DNA of 64,000 nucleotides from Emergomyces orientalis (Eukaryota; Ascomycota; Eurotiomycetes; Onygenales; Ajellomycetaceae). The stretch's first letter is position 1, and every line of letters begins with the position of its first letter. The notes under the pieces are model-generated. The model made no database searches and was not told where the DNA came from. It was given only the letters and a program-made list of their open reading frames with translations. Both the position numbers and the translations under genes were made by a program. Below are positions 54,494 through 64,000 of the stretch, in pieces. The stretch is taken from assembly GCA_002110485.1 (NCBI GenBank), contig MOWL01000027.1, forward strand, positions 62,001 to 126,000. Direction: 5' to 3'.

Positions 54494-56721
54494 CTAGCTT
54501 CGTAGAGACGTAAAGCTACGGACTCCCGTTCTTTCTCCCAGCCCATGTCCATAGGGCAGTCCAGGGTTAGATTCCGGATCAGCCGTGACGCAAACCCAAA
54601 GCATAATGACACCACAGTCACACTCGTTTTGTTGTTGTATATCGAAAGCCTGGTTGGTGAATATCGTTTGCAATACTGTTCCTATTCTCAACAAACCATT
54701 TCTCGAGGCTCAGTCTCAGAATCAGTAACCCTGCCCTGCCATACTATCTCAAGAGATGATAGCTCTAACCGTATACACTGATTATTCATGTCCCACCTCG
54801 CCCGATCGAGAATCGAAAGTGGTTATGCTTCTGTGTTGCAGATCGGCTGCTGCCAACATCCAGTGTCCCTCAATCTGAATTGGGATAGGATGATTATCAT
54901 AATCAAGGCAGCGATTTTTCCCCGCCTCGAAAGTCAATTCAAACATGTTGTTCTTTCCGACAATGTCCCTGACAGGGAGCTGCTCCATATGTAGAGGCTC
55001 TCACCTGTGGTACAACTTTCACCACCGAGGAGCCGTAAGGTGCGGTTGACAATAACATCATTGAGAGACTGACCCGGGAGCAAGGCGGTAACATCATGAC
55101 TGGTGATGCCGGGAAAGCTTTTTGTTGGATTGTTAAGCTCATTGATAAATGATTTTATGCTGGAAGTATTAATCTCGAGAGTCGGGCTGGCTTTGATAGA
55201 GTTTATCTCATCTAGTTTCTTCAGCAGCACCTCAAATTCTTCCGAAGGCGGTAAAATGCTGTTATTCACAAGGTTTGAAGCTAGATCATTCAGGATTTCA
55301 GTGGCCTGTAAGATGTGCGGCAATTCCCTTGTGGTATAGGAGGCTAAGCAATCTAACATATCATGCTTCAGTTTAGAGCTTTGTATGAGGGTAACGAGAT
55401 ACCGGCCACCGACAAGAACCATAGCTAGGCCCAGCTGGTCTGTCATCCTCTTCAGCTTTCTACATTTCTTGAGCCCCTTCTCCACAGCGGTTCGATCGTG
55501 ATTTTGCCTTTCAGCAATCATGTCAATAGCGACCGATGCGGGTCCCCGGCCTTGGCGTAGTGAGGTGGACTCATTTAAAGACGCAACAAAGCCATCATAC
55601 TCTACACTGAGCGAGTATATGGTGATAAGCCTCCGAACCTCGATGACTGCAGTGTCATTCATATTCTTGTGGTCAATACGAATCAAACTATTGATACGTT
55701 CTATAGGGTCAGAGCCGAATTGTGCTGGGAAATCACATCCCACTTGATACCATATACCGTGTTGTTGCCATGAATGGTAGTTGCGCATAAGAAACGCGGA
55801 GAGATCTTTTCGAAACAGTTCAGGGTGATGAGCATTTCGGATGACAACCTGCACCTGTGAGGTCAAATTTTGACTCAAGTTCATGGAATGTCCCATGAGG
55901 CCATGATTCTGGGGATGCTGGGGCGGATTGCAGCTGATGTGGGCTTGAAAATGGGGGTTGACTCATGCCGACAAGAGTCGATGTGTGGGACAGTGTTGAG
56001 TGCCTTTTGGGAATTTCACTGCTCTGCCATTGACAACATTGCTGTCATCTAGTCCACTACTGTAGTCTTTATTCAACACTTCATTCTGTTGACCGCAATT
56101 TTGTTGCGCTGGCCCAGCAGATGCAAACTCAGACTGACTTTGCACGTCTGGCTCAGCCGGAGCCCTGAGTATCTGATCCTGATCAGAGATATTTCTCCTG
56201 ACATGTCGCCCCTGGACACAATCTAGAAGTTTCTCAGAGTGTGAGTTAGAGCAATTTTCATCTTGCTGTACTAGACAATTAAGGGGTGGGAGGTATCTAT
56301 CATTATTTTTGGGTAGCTCCTTCCACCGCTCTCCATACCTGCTGTTGTTGACGTAACATAGTCTGTCTCGATCTCATTATATGTTGATTCCTGTATATTT
56401 GAATCCGTCGGTGACTTCGTCAAAGGGCTGATCTCGGACTCCGAACAGGTGCTTGCTACACAGATGATACCTGGCCTTCTAGCGTGGCGCTCTTGCGCCA
56501 CATTGAATTGATGGGTGAACAAAATTCATGTTGGTAAGCTCATCAGTTCTGGATGAGCAGAGCTTGCGTTTCTTGCGCAGCCTCTGTTTGTGAATCTCGG
56601 CTGCATGAGGTTCTTCAGATGTGATCACCCTTACTACCTGAAAAATGTTGTTTGAACTATTGTCTCTAATACTAGTGAATAGTTCTTCGATGAGATAAAT
56701 GATCTGCTGGATAAAAACCAT
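54494..56721 (-). pseudogene. Ulp1/SENP-like C48 cysteine protease gene, frameshifted
   Basis: The largest intact part (55896-54934, 320 codons) ends in LPGQSLNDVIVNRTLRLLGG, the start of a Ulp1 peptidase domain (W/S-LND-I-N--L). The frame then shifts near 55000 to 54988-54782 with IEGHWMLAAADLQ and ITTFDS (catalytic His and Asp), and after several stops continues at 54694 with FDIQQQNECDCGVIMLW (Gln and nucleophile Cys). All four catalytic residues are thus present in order and spacing but spread over broken frames. Upstream, pieces at 55963-56145, 56271-56522 and 56479-56721 extend the protein with basic (RLRKKRKL) and Ser/Thr-rich text. Ulp1 proteases cleave SUMO; versions carried by DNA transposons are known. 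The location amid transposon remains favours a transposon-borne or degenerate copy over the housekeeping gene. Confidence 0.65.
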
Positions 56722-57454
56722 GTGTAATTAGTCTCTTTGGTATAGTATAGTTCATAAAATAAAAAAAAGTAAAAAAAAGAACAGAATAAAAGAACAAGTT
56801 TCATACTCTCTTCTGATTAGTTCTTCACTGGAGCCTATAGAGAATCTGTTGATAGCACTATGAGTATATTCGATGTATCAAATCTACATACATACATAAA
56901 TCTTATCAACAAGATCGTCTTCATTGTTGATTGTTCCGTTGTGAAATTGCATTTCAGATGACATTGAAGAATGTTTTCAGAAAATGATAATCAAGAATCT
57001 TTTAAATCCTTCTAAATGTAAGAGTTAGCCTATTGTGAAGAACTATTTATAGCCTAACTACGGCACGCCTATACCAAGATTTGAGTCATTTAATTTTTTT
57101 TTCGATTTTTTTTTCTGCTGACATGTACCAATCATAGTCATTATACAGATGCTCCTGCAAAAGTTTTGGCTCGCTCTAATGATTTATTGATACTGGCATT
57201 GAGTATTGCCGTCCCGTATCTAAATTAAGAGAATAGAGACTCTCAGTGGGCTCATAGAGTTCAAATGCCCTCCGTTTCTCCGCGTACCCTCCACTCGTAC
57301 CTATGAAACTATACATTATCGGATCTTTCAGATCCGTTATATTGCCAGTATTCAAGATATTCTTCTTCAGTACATTCTTATCCTAGCTAGCTACGTACAA
57401 AATATATGGCCTTTATGTGAAATTTAGTGTGCTAGCCAAAAATACTATACGTAA

Positions 57455-57856
57455 TCAATAATAAACGATTATAGGGGTGCGTAGAACTTTGACGAATCGG
57501 TATGCCCACATCTTGCTCACAGTAGGAGGAGGAGTTTCAGGGTCCATATGATGCTGCTTGAGCATACGATTCGCGGCAGCTTCGATATGCTCAATGGTTG
57601 GGGGGGGGGGGGGGCAAAAATTAACATCCATATGATGAATCCACATCTTAATAGCCTTCTCCTGGCTGTCATTCAACGCTCGATTGAGTGGAACTCTCGT
57701 AGTCCTTGATTTCTTGCCATTAAGCCTCCCATACAAGGTTGCATATGGAACTTTGAATTCTCGCGACAGAGATGTGATTTTTAATTTTGGATTCTTTCTA
57801 AATGCGTCAATGGCATTTTGCAATTGCTCTTTGGTGTAATTGGAAGATTTAGGCAT
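57455..57856 (-). pseudogene. pogo/Fot1-type transposase, N-terminal DNA-binding part
   Basis: It starts MPKSSNYTKEQLQNAIDAFR, a psq-type helix-turn-helix (KITSLSREFKVPYATLYGRLNGK), then continues with the start of a CENPB-type domain (RALNDSQEKAIKMWIHHMD ... IEHIEAAANRML, SKMWAYRFVK). Usually W-RFL-R-P follows and leads to the DDE domain; here the frame stops after VLRTPIIVYY and no DDE domain is seen. A run of 15 G at 57600-57614 encodes five prolines in the middle of the domain and is a likely slippage site. The element is truncated. Confidence 0.8.
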
Positions 57857-58960
57857 GATGGCGATGATTAATAGATATTTAAGAATGAAGATTGATGATA
57901 TTCAAAATATTTTCCGTACAGTGTGGTTTTCCGTACGCTGTGGCGCATTCACTAATGGTAGTGAGTAGCGCTTGGCACAGTTAGTAGGGCTTTTTCTTTC
58001 CAGGTTTCAAACCCGGCGGGTTAGGTGGGTCAGGTTCACAACACAGCAAAATATTAATACAAATATGTCGGCTGATAAAAATACATGAGGTGCTCTTTGA
58101 CTCCAATTTTACCACAGTAAAACAAGTCTTAATTTTATAGATACTCCTAAGTATTCAATTGTAGCTATGTGTAGTTTTCTTTCCATTACAAAGTTAGTTT
58201 TATTACAAAATAATGGAGCATCAAAAATACTGCTTGCGTCAAAAGGGACTTCATGTAGAATCTGTTAAAAACCCGATTATCAATCGGCGCTGACCCCTAT
58301 CGCCACCGAATACGCCACTACATCTACTATTGTTATAGAGTATTTTCTCCCAGTTTCCTCCTAATTTGGATATTTCATCTTATATATGGCAGACTTCTGA
58401 TTTTGTATCTAAGATGCCTCTAGAGGCATATTTTGTAATATAGCTAGCGAGAGATTCATGGTTATTAAAAGCTGTGAAAAACTCCATAGATATTTGAATC
58501 CAATATTATTAGCCTCCCACATTGAAATCATCACATAGAATCAAGCAAACCCCAGACACCGAGAGAACGTCGCCCAAAAAATTGAACATGCCTTGTCCAC
58601 CTATCTCAGATCTTTGTTTGATGAAAGCAGCATCCAAAAGAACTATCCTACTGGGAAATCCTTGTAGGCACTAGGTAGGTTCCGAATGAGGTGAGGATTT
58701 GAATCCGCATACAAAATATTTTCAATCTAGACATCACACACCCACAATGATCATGTTATCATTTCACTAATATTTAATATTCCCATTTTGGCATATATTA
58801 ATTGATGGGACATTGCTAGTAGCAGATATCTAGCTGCTTGCAAGATATATATTCTATGGAGAGCTACTGTATGGCAGTCAATAGCAAATCTATCCTACAG
58901 AAAGTAGCAAGTATCGGTAATATCATGAATAACTCTTGCCTGGGTGTAACTAAAAGTTAG
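57857..58960. other. No gene; possible transposon end and tRNA-like patch
   Basis: From 57917 (acagtgtggttttccgtacg) a CpG-containing stretch may be the end of the pogo-like element. Near 58690-58780 the minus strand has A-box-like TAGTGAAATGATAAC and B-box-like GGATTCAAATCC, at a spacing like that of a tRNA gene, but without a good cloverleaf. Confidence 0.35.
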
Positions 58961-59446
58961 TTACACCGCCCTATCAAGACCATTTTTACCCACTAGAATA
59001 CTTAAAGCTGTGGATATTCTAAGATCCAAGGCCCTACTCTTTGACTTTAGATTAATTTTCTCAAGCAGTTTCATAGCCTCATCGATATATCCAGCACTTT
59101 CCAATTTCTTAGCCAATGCATGGCCCACACATCGAACCTGAAAACCATTTCTTCTCTGCAAATTGGATGCCCAGACTGCATTAAATAACTCAACGGATTC
59201 TATGAATAGCTGCATACTTATCTTTTCTCCAATTTTGTAGATAAATTCCCCTGCAGTCATGAAATCGCATTCCTTTATAAAGGCAGATCGTACAAGCTGA
59301 CCCTCATATCTCTTGAATATATGGTATGCCCATTGATTTAACCGTGCTGCATTTAATAGTGTTGCGCGATTAGGAAGATGAAATAAAATTATTAAAAAAA
59401 TCTCAGGGGGTATTGTTCCAACAAGTCTGCGGGAGAATTTGCACAT
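58961..59446 (-). CDS. F-box-like domain protein, 161 aa
   Basis: Near the N-terminus IPPEIFLIILFHLPNRATLLNAARLN is a good F-box-like motif (P-x-E-I---I---L-----L-----V/L), followed by aromatic text (WAYHIFKRYEGQLVRSAFI). Later helices (AGYIDEAMKLLEKINLKSKS) may be repeat-like. F-box proteins bind Skp1 in SCF ubiquitin ligases. The protein is shorter than usual for fungal F-box proteins but the reading is undisturbed, and its start at 59446 follows a region without other coding signal. It may be one of the many lineage-specific small F-box genes. Confidence 0.5.
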   Translation of the reverse strand: MCKFSRRLVGTIPPEIFLIILFHLPNRATLLNAARLNQWAYHIFKRYEGQLVRSAFIKECDFMTAGEFIYKIGEKISMQLFIESVELFNAVWASNLQRRNGFQVRCVGHALAKKLESAGYIDEAMKLLEKINLKSKSRALDLRISTALSILVGKNGLDRAV

Positions 59447-60952
59447 ACAGTTTACTTATACACAGTTTGATCAAAGGGTTTGATTAATATATATATGTTT
59501 TTTAAATGCCTAACTAAAGCCAAAAAAAATCCCAAAAATAAATATTGATTGTTCGGGTTAAACCTCCACTGCATCTAGAATGTGATTCTGTTCTAAAGAT
59601 ATAACGGGCCTACAAGCAGTTGGAAGACCGTTGCCAGCATAGGGCACATTAATCATATCCACCACATGGGCATGGTTCATTCCGATCCATATTAGAGTTC
59701 AACACAGGGTCGGGTAACAGCCACGGCAAGATATGAGCCAACAAGGTCGTATCATAACATAGAGCTTTTGACGCCCAGCCATTTCTATATTCCAATAGTC
59801 ACAGTGTAGAGTTCGATAAAGAGCTAATTTTACCCTCTCTCCCCCATGCTTATAAATGGCAAACAAGAAGTATATAAATATGGTGTATGCAGCTCTCTCT
59901 TATCGATTCATCAGCCATTTTATCATGGGAAGAAGGAAAATACATGTTTGCCTATGTCAGAAGAGGCTCGTAGAAAGCGGAGACCCGGTATAAGAAAGCC
60001 AATGAACTGGCAGCCTGCTGTAACCTGGACCTGTTTCTCTACACCCGAGATAGATTGACAAGAAAAATACAGTGGTTTTCAAATAGTGAAGAAAACTTCC
60101 AGCCAAACTACCAACACATTCACATGGAGAATCGAAAGGGTGCCAGCTATGTGAGCAGCACTTATGAAATTACCTTGAGACATGCTGACAGGTTCAAGAT
60201 AAAACGCTTAGTTGAATGTGGGAATGGCTGACACTGAGAGATGCTGCAAAATCCTGGAACAACAGAGCATACAGGGTTAACTACTAAGCCGGGTCGGGGT
60301 TAATGCCCTTATACTATGATATAATTTGAATGACTGGGCTACTTACCCGGCTGCTGGACTCTCTCATATGAACCATAATAATCATCATCAATCTAGCTGT
60401 GGTGTTAGTAAAATGTGTGGTGTCTGTATAAATCCCTGTCTGGAGACTACTCCGTCTGCTAGATGCCAAATCAGCTGCCCCAATGGCTTGGCCCACATCC
60501 TATGGGTGATCTAGAGTGGATGAGCTCTGGGTATCAGAGATAGCATAGCACCGTCTCTTCTATCCCTTCTTGGCGAAATTCTGCCCCTATATTCTGTTCG
60601 ATGCCCTGAGAAGGGAACTATCTCTGGGCTTGCAGCTGGCTTGGAAATTACAGTTCCCTGCCATAAATTTGTGTCCATTGTGACTTGTGACCTGAATGGC
60701 TCAGTCCTAGAGAGACTTGACACTTGTCACAGTCACAATTTATTCTACAGACTACAAAACATTTTAAATAATCACAGCTCAGGATTATATATCTCAAGAA
60801 ATGAAATTAGAAAATTAGAAATATATAGATGCAGCATTATATTATAGAAAATTTAAATCTGATTAATATGTAAGATAGCCACCCTAGATTCTGTACCACC
60901 GTGTTAAATCCCCAACAACCACTCAAAGATGACTGCCTGCCGCGGGAGGATC
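59447..60952. other. Intergenic, no convincing gene
   Basis: Short open stretches (59846-60058, 60326-60514, 60641-60847) show no domains. Confidence 0.4.
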
Positions 60953-61234
60953 CTACCAACGGTCCGTAAAATGAGGTTCCCATAAAGCACCGTCTATTTT
61001 GTGCAGACCTGACAAGCATACTCTTTCTCCCACTACAAAATAATCTTCATTAAATTTCGCATCTTCCTCAAAAGCTTCGTAAAGCTTATTTATTTTTCGG
61101 AGTATTCCCCCAATAGTTGTGTCAGAAATAGGGACTACCCATTGAATCCGATCACATTTTAGATGAAGCAGTATTGGCCATGGAAACACTCTTGTCATGG
61201 TATTTACTTCCCCGGCACCATCAAAACCAGGCAC
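60953..61234 (-). pseudogene. Unassigned 93-codon fragment with gene-like composition
   Basis: The text VPGFDGAGEVNTMTRVFPWP, HLKCDRIQWVVP and GERVCLSGLHKIDGALWEPH looks like a real protein rather than chance. The frame is open a little upstream (DE-VPGF), with other pieces further right. No family was recognised. Confidence 0.3.
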
Positions 61235-61376
61235 CTCATCCCAATGTATTTTTTTTCGTGTATACGCAATTTAAATATGGGCCCATATGTGGCTTGCTCT
61301 GGAGATTGCCAGATATTCCAGACTAGATGCTCCAACTTTTGTGTCTTGTCTTCAAGATGGTCAAGAAGGCCAACTT

Positions 61377-61446
61377 CCCCTGCTTCAACTCCCCTGCTTC
61401 AACTCCCCTGCTTCAACTCCCCTGCTTCAACTCCCCTGCTTCAACT
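61377..61446 (+). repeat. Perfect 14-bp minisatellite, five units
   Basis: CCCCTGCTTCAACT repeated five times without error, a young tandem expansion. As 14 is not a multiple of 3 it would read through all three frames and is unlikely to be coding. Confidence 0.95.
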
Positions 61447-61654
61447 TCTTCTGTTTCAGCAGCCTATACACCGTGTCCTATATTTGTTAGACCCTTAAAA
61501 GGTAGGCTCTGTTTGCTGTTGGTGGAATTATAAACTTTATGTATAAATTGTAGCAATTCCCCAGAAGTTGTAGTAACTGAAGGTAGTGTATGTTGTTTAA
61601 AGTATATGAGAACAGGCCCTTCAAATATTTTTTTGGTCGGATCTACCGATCGTA

Positions 61655-62023
61655 CTATACCATAGGGACTTGTTTATTGATTCGTGCGTTTAGAAAGACG
61701 TTAATGGCGTCAAATTGATGGGCTTCGAAATCGAAGGCCGCTGTCATAGCCATTAGAACGCGAAATACTTTCATCGCCAAAGTAGAGGAGTATGTCTCTG
61801 TTGCATCATTACTGGCGAGGTCCCCTCGTACGATAAGCCGTGCCTTGAATTTAGCTAGATAGCCGTCCGTATCGAATTTGTAGGTGTATACCCACATCAA
61901 CGGCAGGGCGCGGACTTCTGGTTCAGAAGGTATTTCCATCTCTTGCCAGCATTGACGCTGTTCTGGGGCTCTATATTCGATGTCAGTGGCCGTGGGCCAT
62001 TCTCTCGCATAAGGGTGTTTCAT
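61655..62023 (-). pseudogene. Copia reverse transcriptase, N-terminal part
   Basis: The reading has LPLMWVYTYKFDTDGYLAKF, KARLIVRGD (the copia -KARLVARG- block), TYSSTLAMKVFRVLMAMTAA and FDAINVFLNARINKQVPM, which corresponds to the copia QxDVxxAFLNxxL block. The YxDD region is not present because the element ends here. Confidence 0.85.
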
Positions 62024-62063
62024 AGCTGCGGCCCATCCACGTGGTGGCGAGGGCAGCGTATCC

Positions 62064-62694
62064 CTATGGATTTTCGGCAGGGTCGGGGGGGTTCAATGGC
62101 GTGGGTTCAGCCCGTATGCCATCAATGAATGCGGCATGGAATGCAGAATATACTGGAGGTTCCATGCTCGTTGCATAAGCTGAAGATAGTTCCGTATTTG
62201 GTTTTCTTACTTGCTTTCCTTGCACAATATTAGAAGGAGAGAGGGCTCTAATCGTTGGTTCTTGTAATGAATCTCCTAATGAGTCCATTAGTTAATTAGA
62301 TGGTTCATCTATGGCGGATATTCCGCTCGTCGGGGGGCTCATGGAATGAGGTTCCATGGCCTGTGTCAGCTCACTTTCTGGGAAGCTGCCCGGCGTGTAG
62401 TGTGGCATGCTGGCCTCGGTATGCCGTGGAGGTGTCGGTTCGGGCGTGAGAGGCCCGTTATCCATTGGTTTCGGGGTGGCTTGCCCCGCCATGGAGGTTC
62501 CATGTTCGGCGAGATTCGCCGACCTCGGCATCGGCCCCATGAATGGCAGTTGAACATTCTCCTCTTCTTCCCCATCTGCTCTTTTCATCAAACTGAGCTG
62601 CATAGAAATAGCCCTGGGTATCAATAGCTCCAGTACATCCTTCTCAAGCAAGTTATGGGCGTCGAAGAATGTATTTTCATCAAAAAGAACATCT
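62064..62694 (-). pseudogene. Copia linker between integrase and reverse transcriptase
   Basis: Pieces in different frames show DVLFDENTFF-type text near 62660-62690, then a Pro/Ser/Glu-rich linker (MEPHSMSPPTSGISAID, PRSANLAEHG). Such linkers are fast-evolving and typical of this position. Confidence 0.5.
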
Positions 62695-63330
62695 CAAGAT
62701 TCGATAATTTGCTGAGATTGTGGAGTCCAAATTCGGAAAATATTAGTTGATGTATATCCGACTAGAAATCTGATTTTAGCCCTGGCGGTTAGCTTCACCG
62801 TTCTAGGGATCTTTTTATTTAATACGTATGTTTTGCACCCGTGTGCCCGTAGATGAGCCAGTTCCATGCTCTTATCGATGTCAGTATCCTCCCTCGTGAA
62901 TTCGTAAAGGACCTGATTCGGTGATTTCCATTCCAATGCTTTTGTGGGCGTTCTATTTAGCAGGTAGGAGGTGGCCTCTGCTGTTTCGGGCCATAGATTA
63001 TGAGGGAATCTTGCCGATATGCGCAGTGTTCGGGCGGTCTTTACAATCATACCCCCTGAGCGATGTGCAGCGCCATTTTGTTCTGGTGCATATGGTGCAG
63101 AGCGCTCTATAAGAATGCCCTCCTCTCTTATCCACTGCGTGAATGGTGAGGATAACGCTTTTCACCGTCAGTATGGATTCTTAAGATGTTGATATTGAGT
63201 TGCTTCTTGATTATTAGGGCCGTGTTGCGTATGAAATCAAATGCTTCCGATTTCCGCTTCAAACACCCTATTGTATGTAGATGATCATATACGTGAGCAA
63301 TATATCTGAGACCGTTGTATGCCTCTTAAT
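62694..63330 (-). pseudogene. Copia integrase core and C-terminal part
   Basis: In changing frames: AYNGLRYIAHVYDHLHTIGC, SEAFDFIRNTALIIKKQLN, IRIHTDGE-type second Asp, TQWIREEGILIERSAPYAPEQ, NGAAHRSGGMIVKTARTLRI, then open reading 63050-62694 with NLWPETAEATSYLLNRTPTK, HGCKTYVLNKKIPR and KIRFLVGYTSTNIFRIW. The second Asp and final Glu (PEQNG) are recognisable. At least two frame changes separate the blocks. Confidence 0.75.
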
Positions 63331-63780
63331 GTCGAAGTGTAGGATTTCGAATGGGCGGTTTCTGCGCGCCATAGGCCTCTGAGAGATGATATTATGCATC
63401 TTCGCTAATGCGCGTGTTTCGCATTCCGATGTTTTCGGCCCATTGATATCCGAGCCTGTGATTTCGGCGGGTATGCGTGCCAGAGTCTCCGGCCCGGCAT
63501 GTGCCAGGCGCCTATGCCATAGGCCTGCCGTAGCGTTGGTGAGTGGTCTCGGTAATGCCGATCGTACGGCGAAAGCAGCATTATTTTCGATTAGAGCTCT
63601 CCTAGGGATGGGGTTATATTCCAGAACATATATCTCGTGAACATGGGTTAGATTGAATTGCACGACCCCGCCCCTGTCAATTATAGTGTGATTGAGTTTG
63701 AGTTCATCAATCCCTAATCCCTTTCTTAAAGAAAGAGGATGCTGCGAGCTTCGTATGAAAGCCGGGAACTTATGCCACAT
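63268..63780 (-). pseudogene. Copia GAG-pre-integrase / zinc-binding part
   Basis: The text GLWHRRLAHAGPETLARI gives the H-x3-4-H of the HHCC zinc domain, and CETRALAKMHNIISQRP the downstream Cys position (usually C-x2-C; the first half reads SEC-ETRA). It continues PFEILHFDI, the first integrase Asp. Upstream a protease-like end (VPGFHTK-type text) is seen in another frame near 63720-63790, so a frameshift separates it. Confidence 0.75.
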
Positions 63781-64000
63781 CGAGTAGAAGCATCCGTTTT
63801 ACTCCTTTCAGTGATTGAACGTTTAGCCACACCTGCCCTGTGCCTTGAATGGCCACCTTTGAATCCCCTGCATATAGATAGGATCCCCAACCTCGAATTC
63901 GATCTCATGCTTGGCCTCTCATGGCTCTCAGAGTTCAACATTCTCGTGGACGCACGCGACCGTTGCCTCATATTCCCCGGAGGAGACCGCGTTTATGAAA

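Larger units (their letters stand above)
61640..64000 (-). mobile_element. Ty1/copia retrotransposon gag-pol fragment running off the right edge
   Basis: From right to left: end of gag/protease, GAG-pre-integrase, integrase, linker, then reverse transcriptase, i.e. the Ty1/copia order with integrase before reverse transcriptase. The element stops inside reverse transcriptase at about 61640. Frames shift several times. The composition is near normal with many CpG, unlike the gypsy blocks. Confidence 0.85.

Noticed and set aside
61287..61533. Repeat-containing protein with CFNSPASTPLLQLP units
   Set aside because: The apparent amino-acid repeat is produced by a 14-bp minisatellite that changes frame each unit; no start or neighbours support a gene.
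1..64000. CRISPR array, rRNA genes or intact tRNA genes
   Set aside because: None found; the tandem repeats seen are microsatellites, leader repeats or a minisatellite, and the tRNA-like patches do not fold.

Overview
The window is nuclear DNA of a filamentous ascomycete. Its protein-coding genes have short GT..AG introns (about 50-160 bp, GTATGT/GTAAGC-type donors), and the housekeeping genes are clear fungal orthologues of UFD1, the GYF-domain splicing factor LIN1/CD2BP2 and the AAA+ ATPase RVB2. The mixture of small Myb/SANT-like genes, DUF4396 and PaxU-like DUF829 genes and very AT-rich Ty3/gypsy blocks fits an Onygenales-type dimorphic fungus (Ajellomycetaceae are my best guess). That placement is an inference, not a proof.

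The layout is two-compartment. Bases 1-7,310 are an AT-rich repeat block: a decayed Ty3/gypsy element on the minus strand, 5'-truncated copies of two LINE families set tail to head, a gypsy LTR with leader, and a tRNA-like remnant. From about 7,310 to 34,900 the DNA has ordinary composition and carries genes: an F-box-like remnant, a four-exon DUF4396 membrane protein, a 596-aa MFS transporter with a long N-terminal tail, a cluster of five small Myb/SANT-like genes or pseudogenes (16.9-25.1 kb), a DUF829 hydrolase-like protein, then UFD1, LIN1, RVB2 and a coiled-coil protein in alternating orientations.

Bases 36,800-52,730 are a nested transposon graveyard. A DDE_3 Tc1/mariner-type transposase gene is split by a 4-kb LINE that is flanked by an exact 19-bp target-site duplication. 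The transposon is then cut by a chromovirus-type gypsy element with 227-bp LTRs. That element is itself broken by an inverted LTR (5-bp duplication CCTTT), by a minus-strand gag-protease fragment of another gypsy family with its own LTR, and by further LINE fragments. The two 227-bp LTRs differ at about 21 sites, all of them transitions, and Trp codons in several elements have become TGA. Both are signs of repeat-induced point mutation or cytosine deamination.

From 52.7 kb to the end come a perfect-TIR MITE flanked by TA, a telomere-like degenerate tract, a broken Ulp1/SENP-like C48 protease gene, a pogo/Fot1-type transposase N-terminus with a G15 tract, an F-box-like protein, a 14-bp minisatellite and a minus-strand Ty1/copia gag-pol fragment that runs off the right edge.

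The most unusual feature is the Myb/SANT-like cluster: five neighbouring, highly diverged copies in different states of integrity, each with a short helical domain followed by a basic/acidic low-complexity tail.
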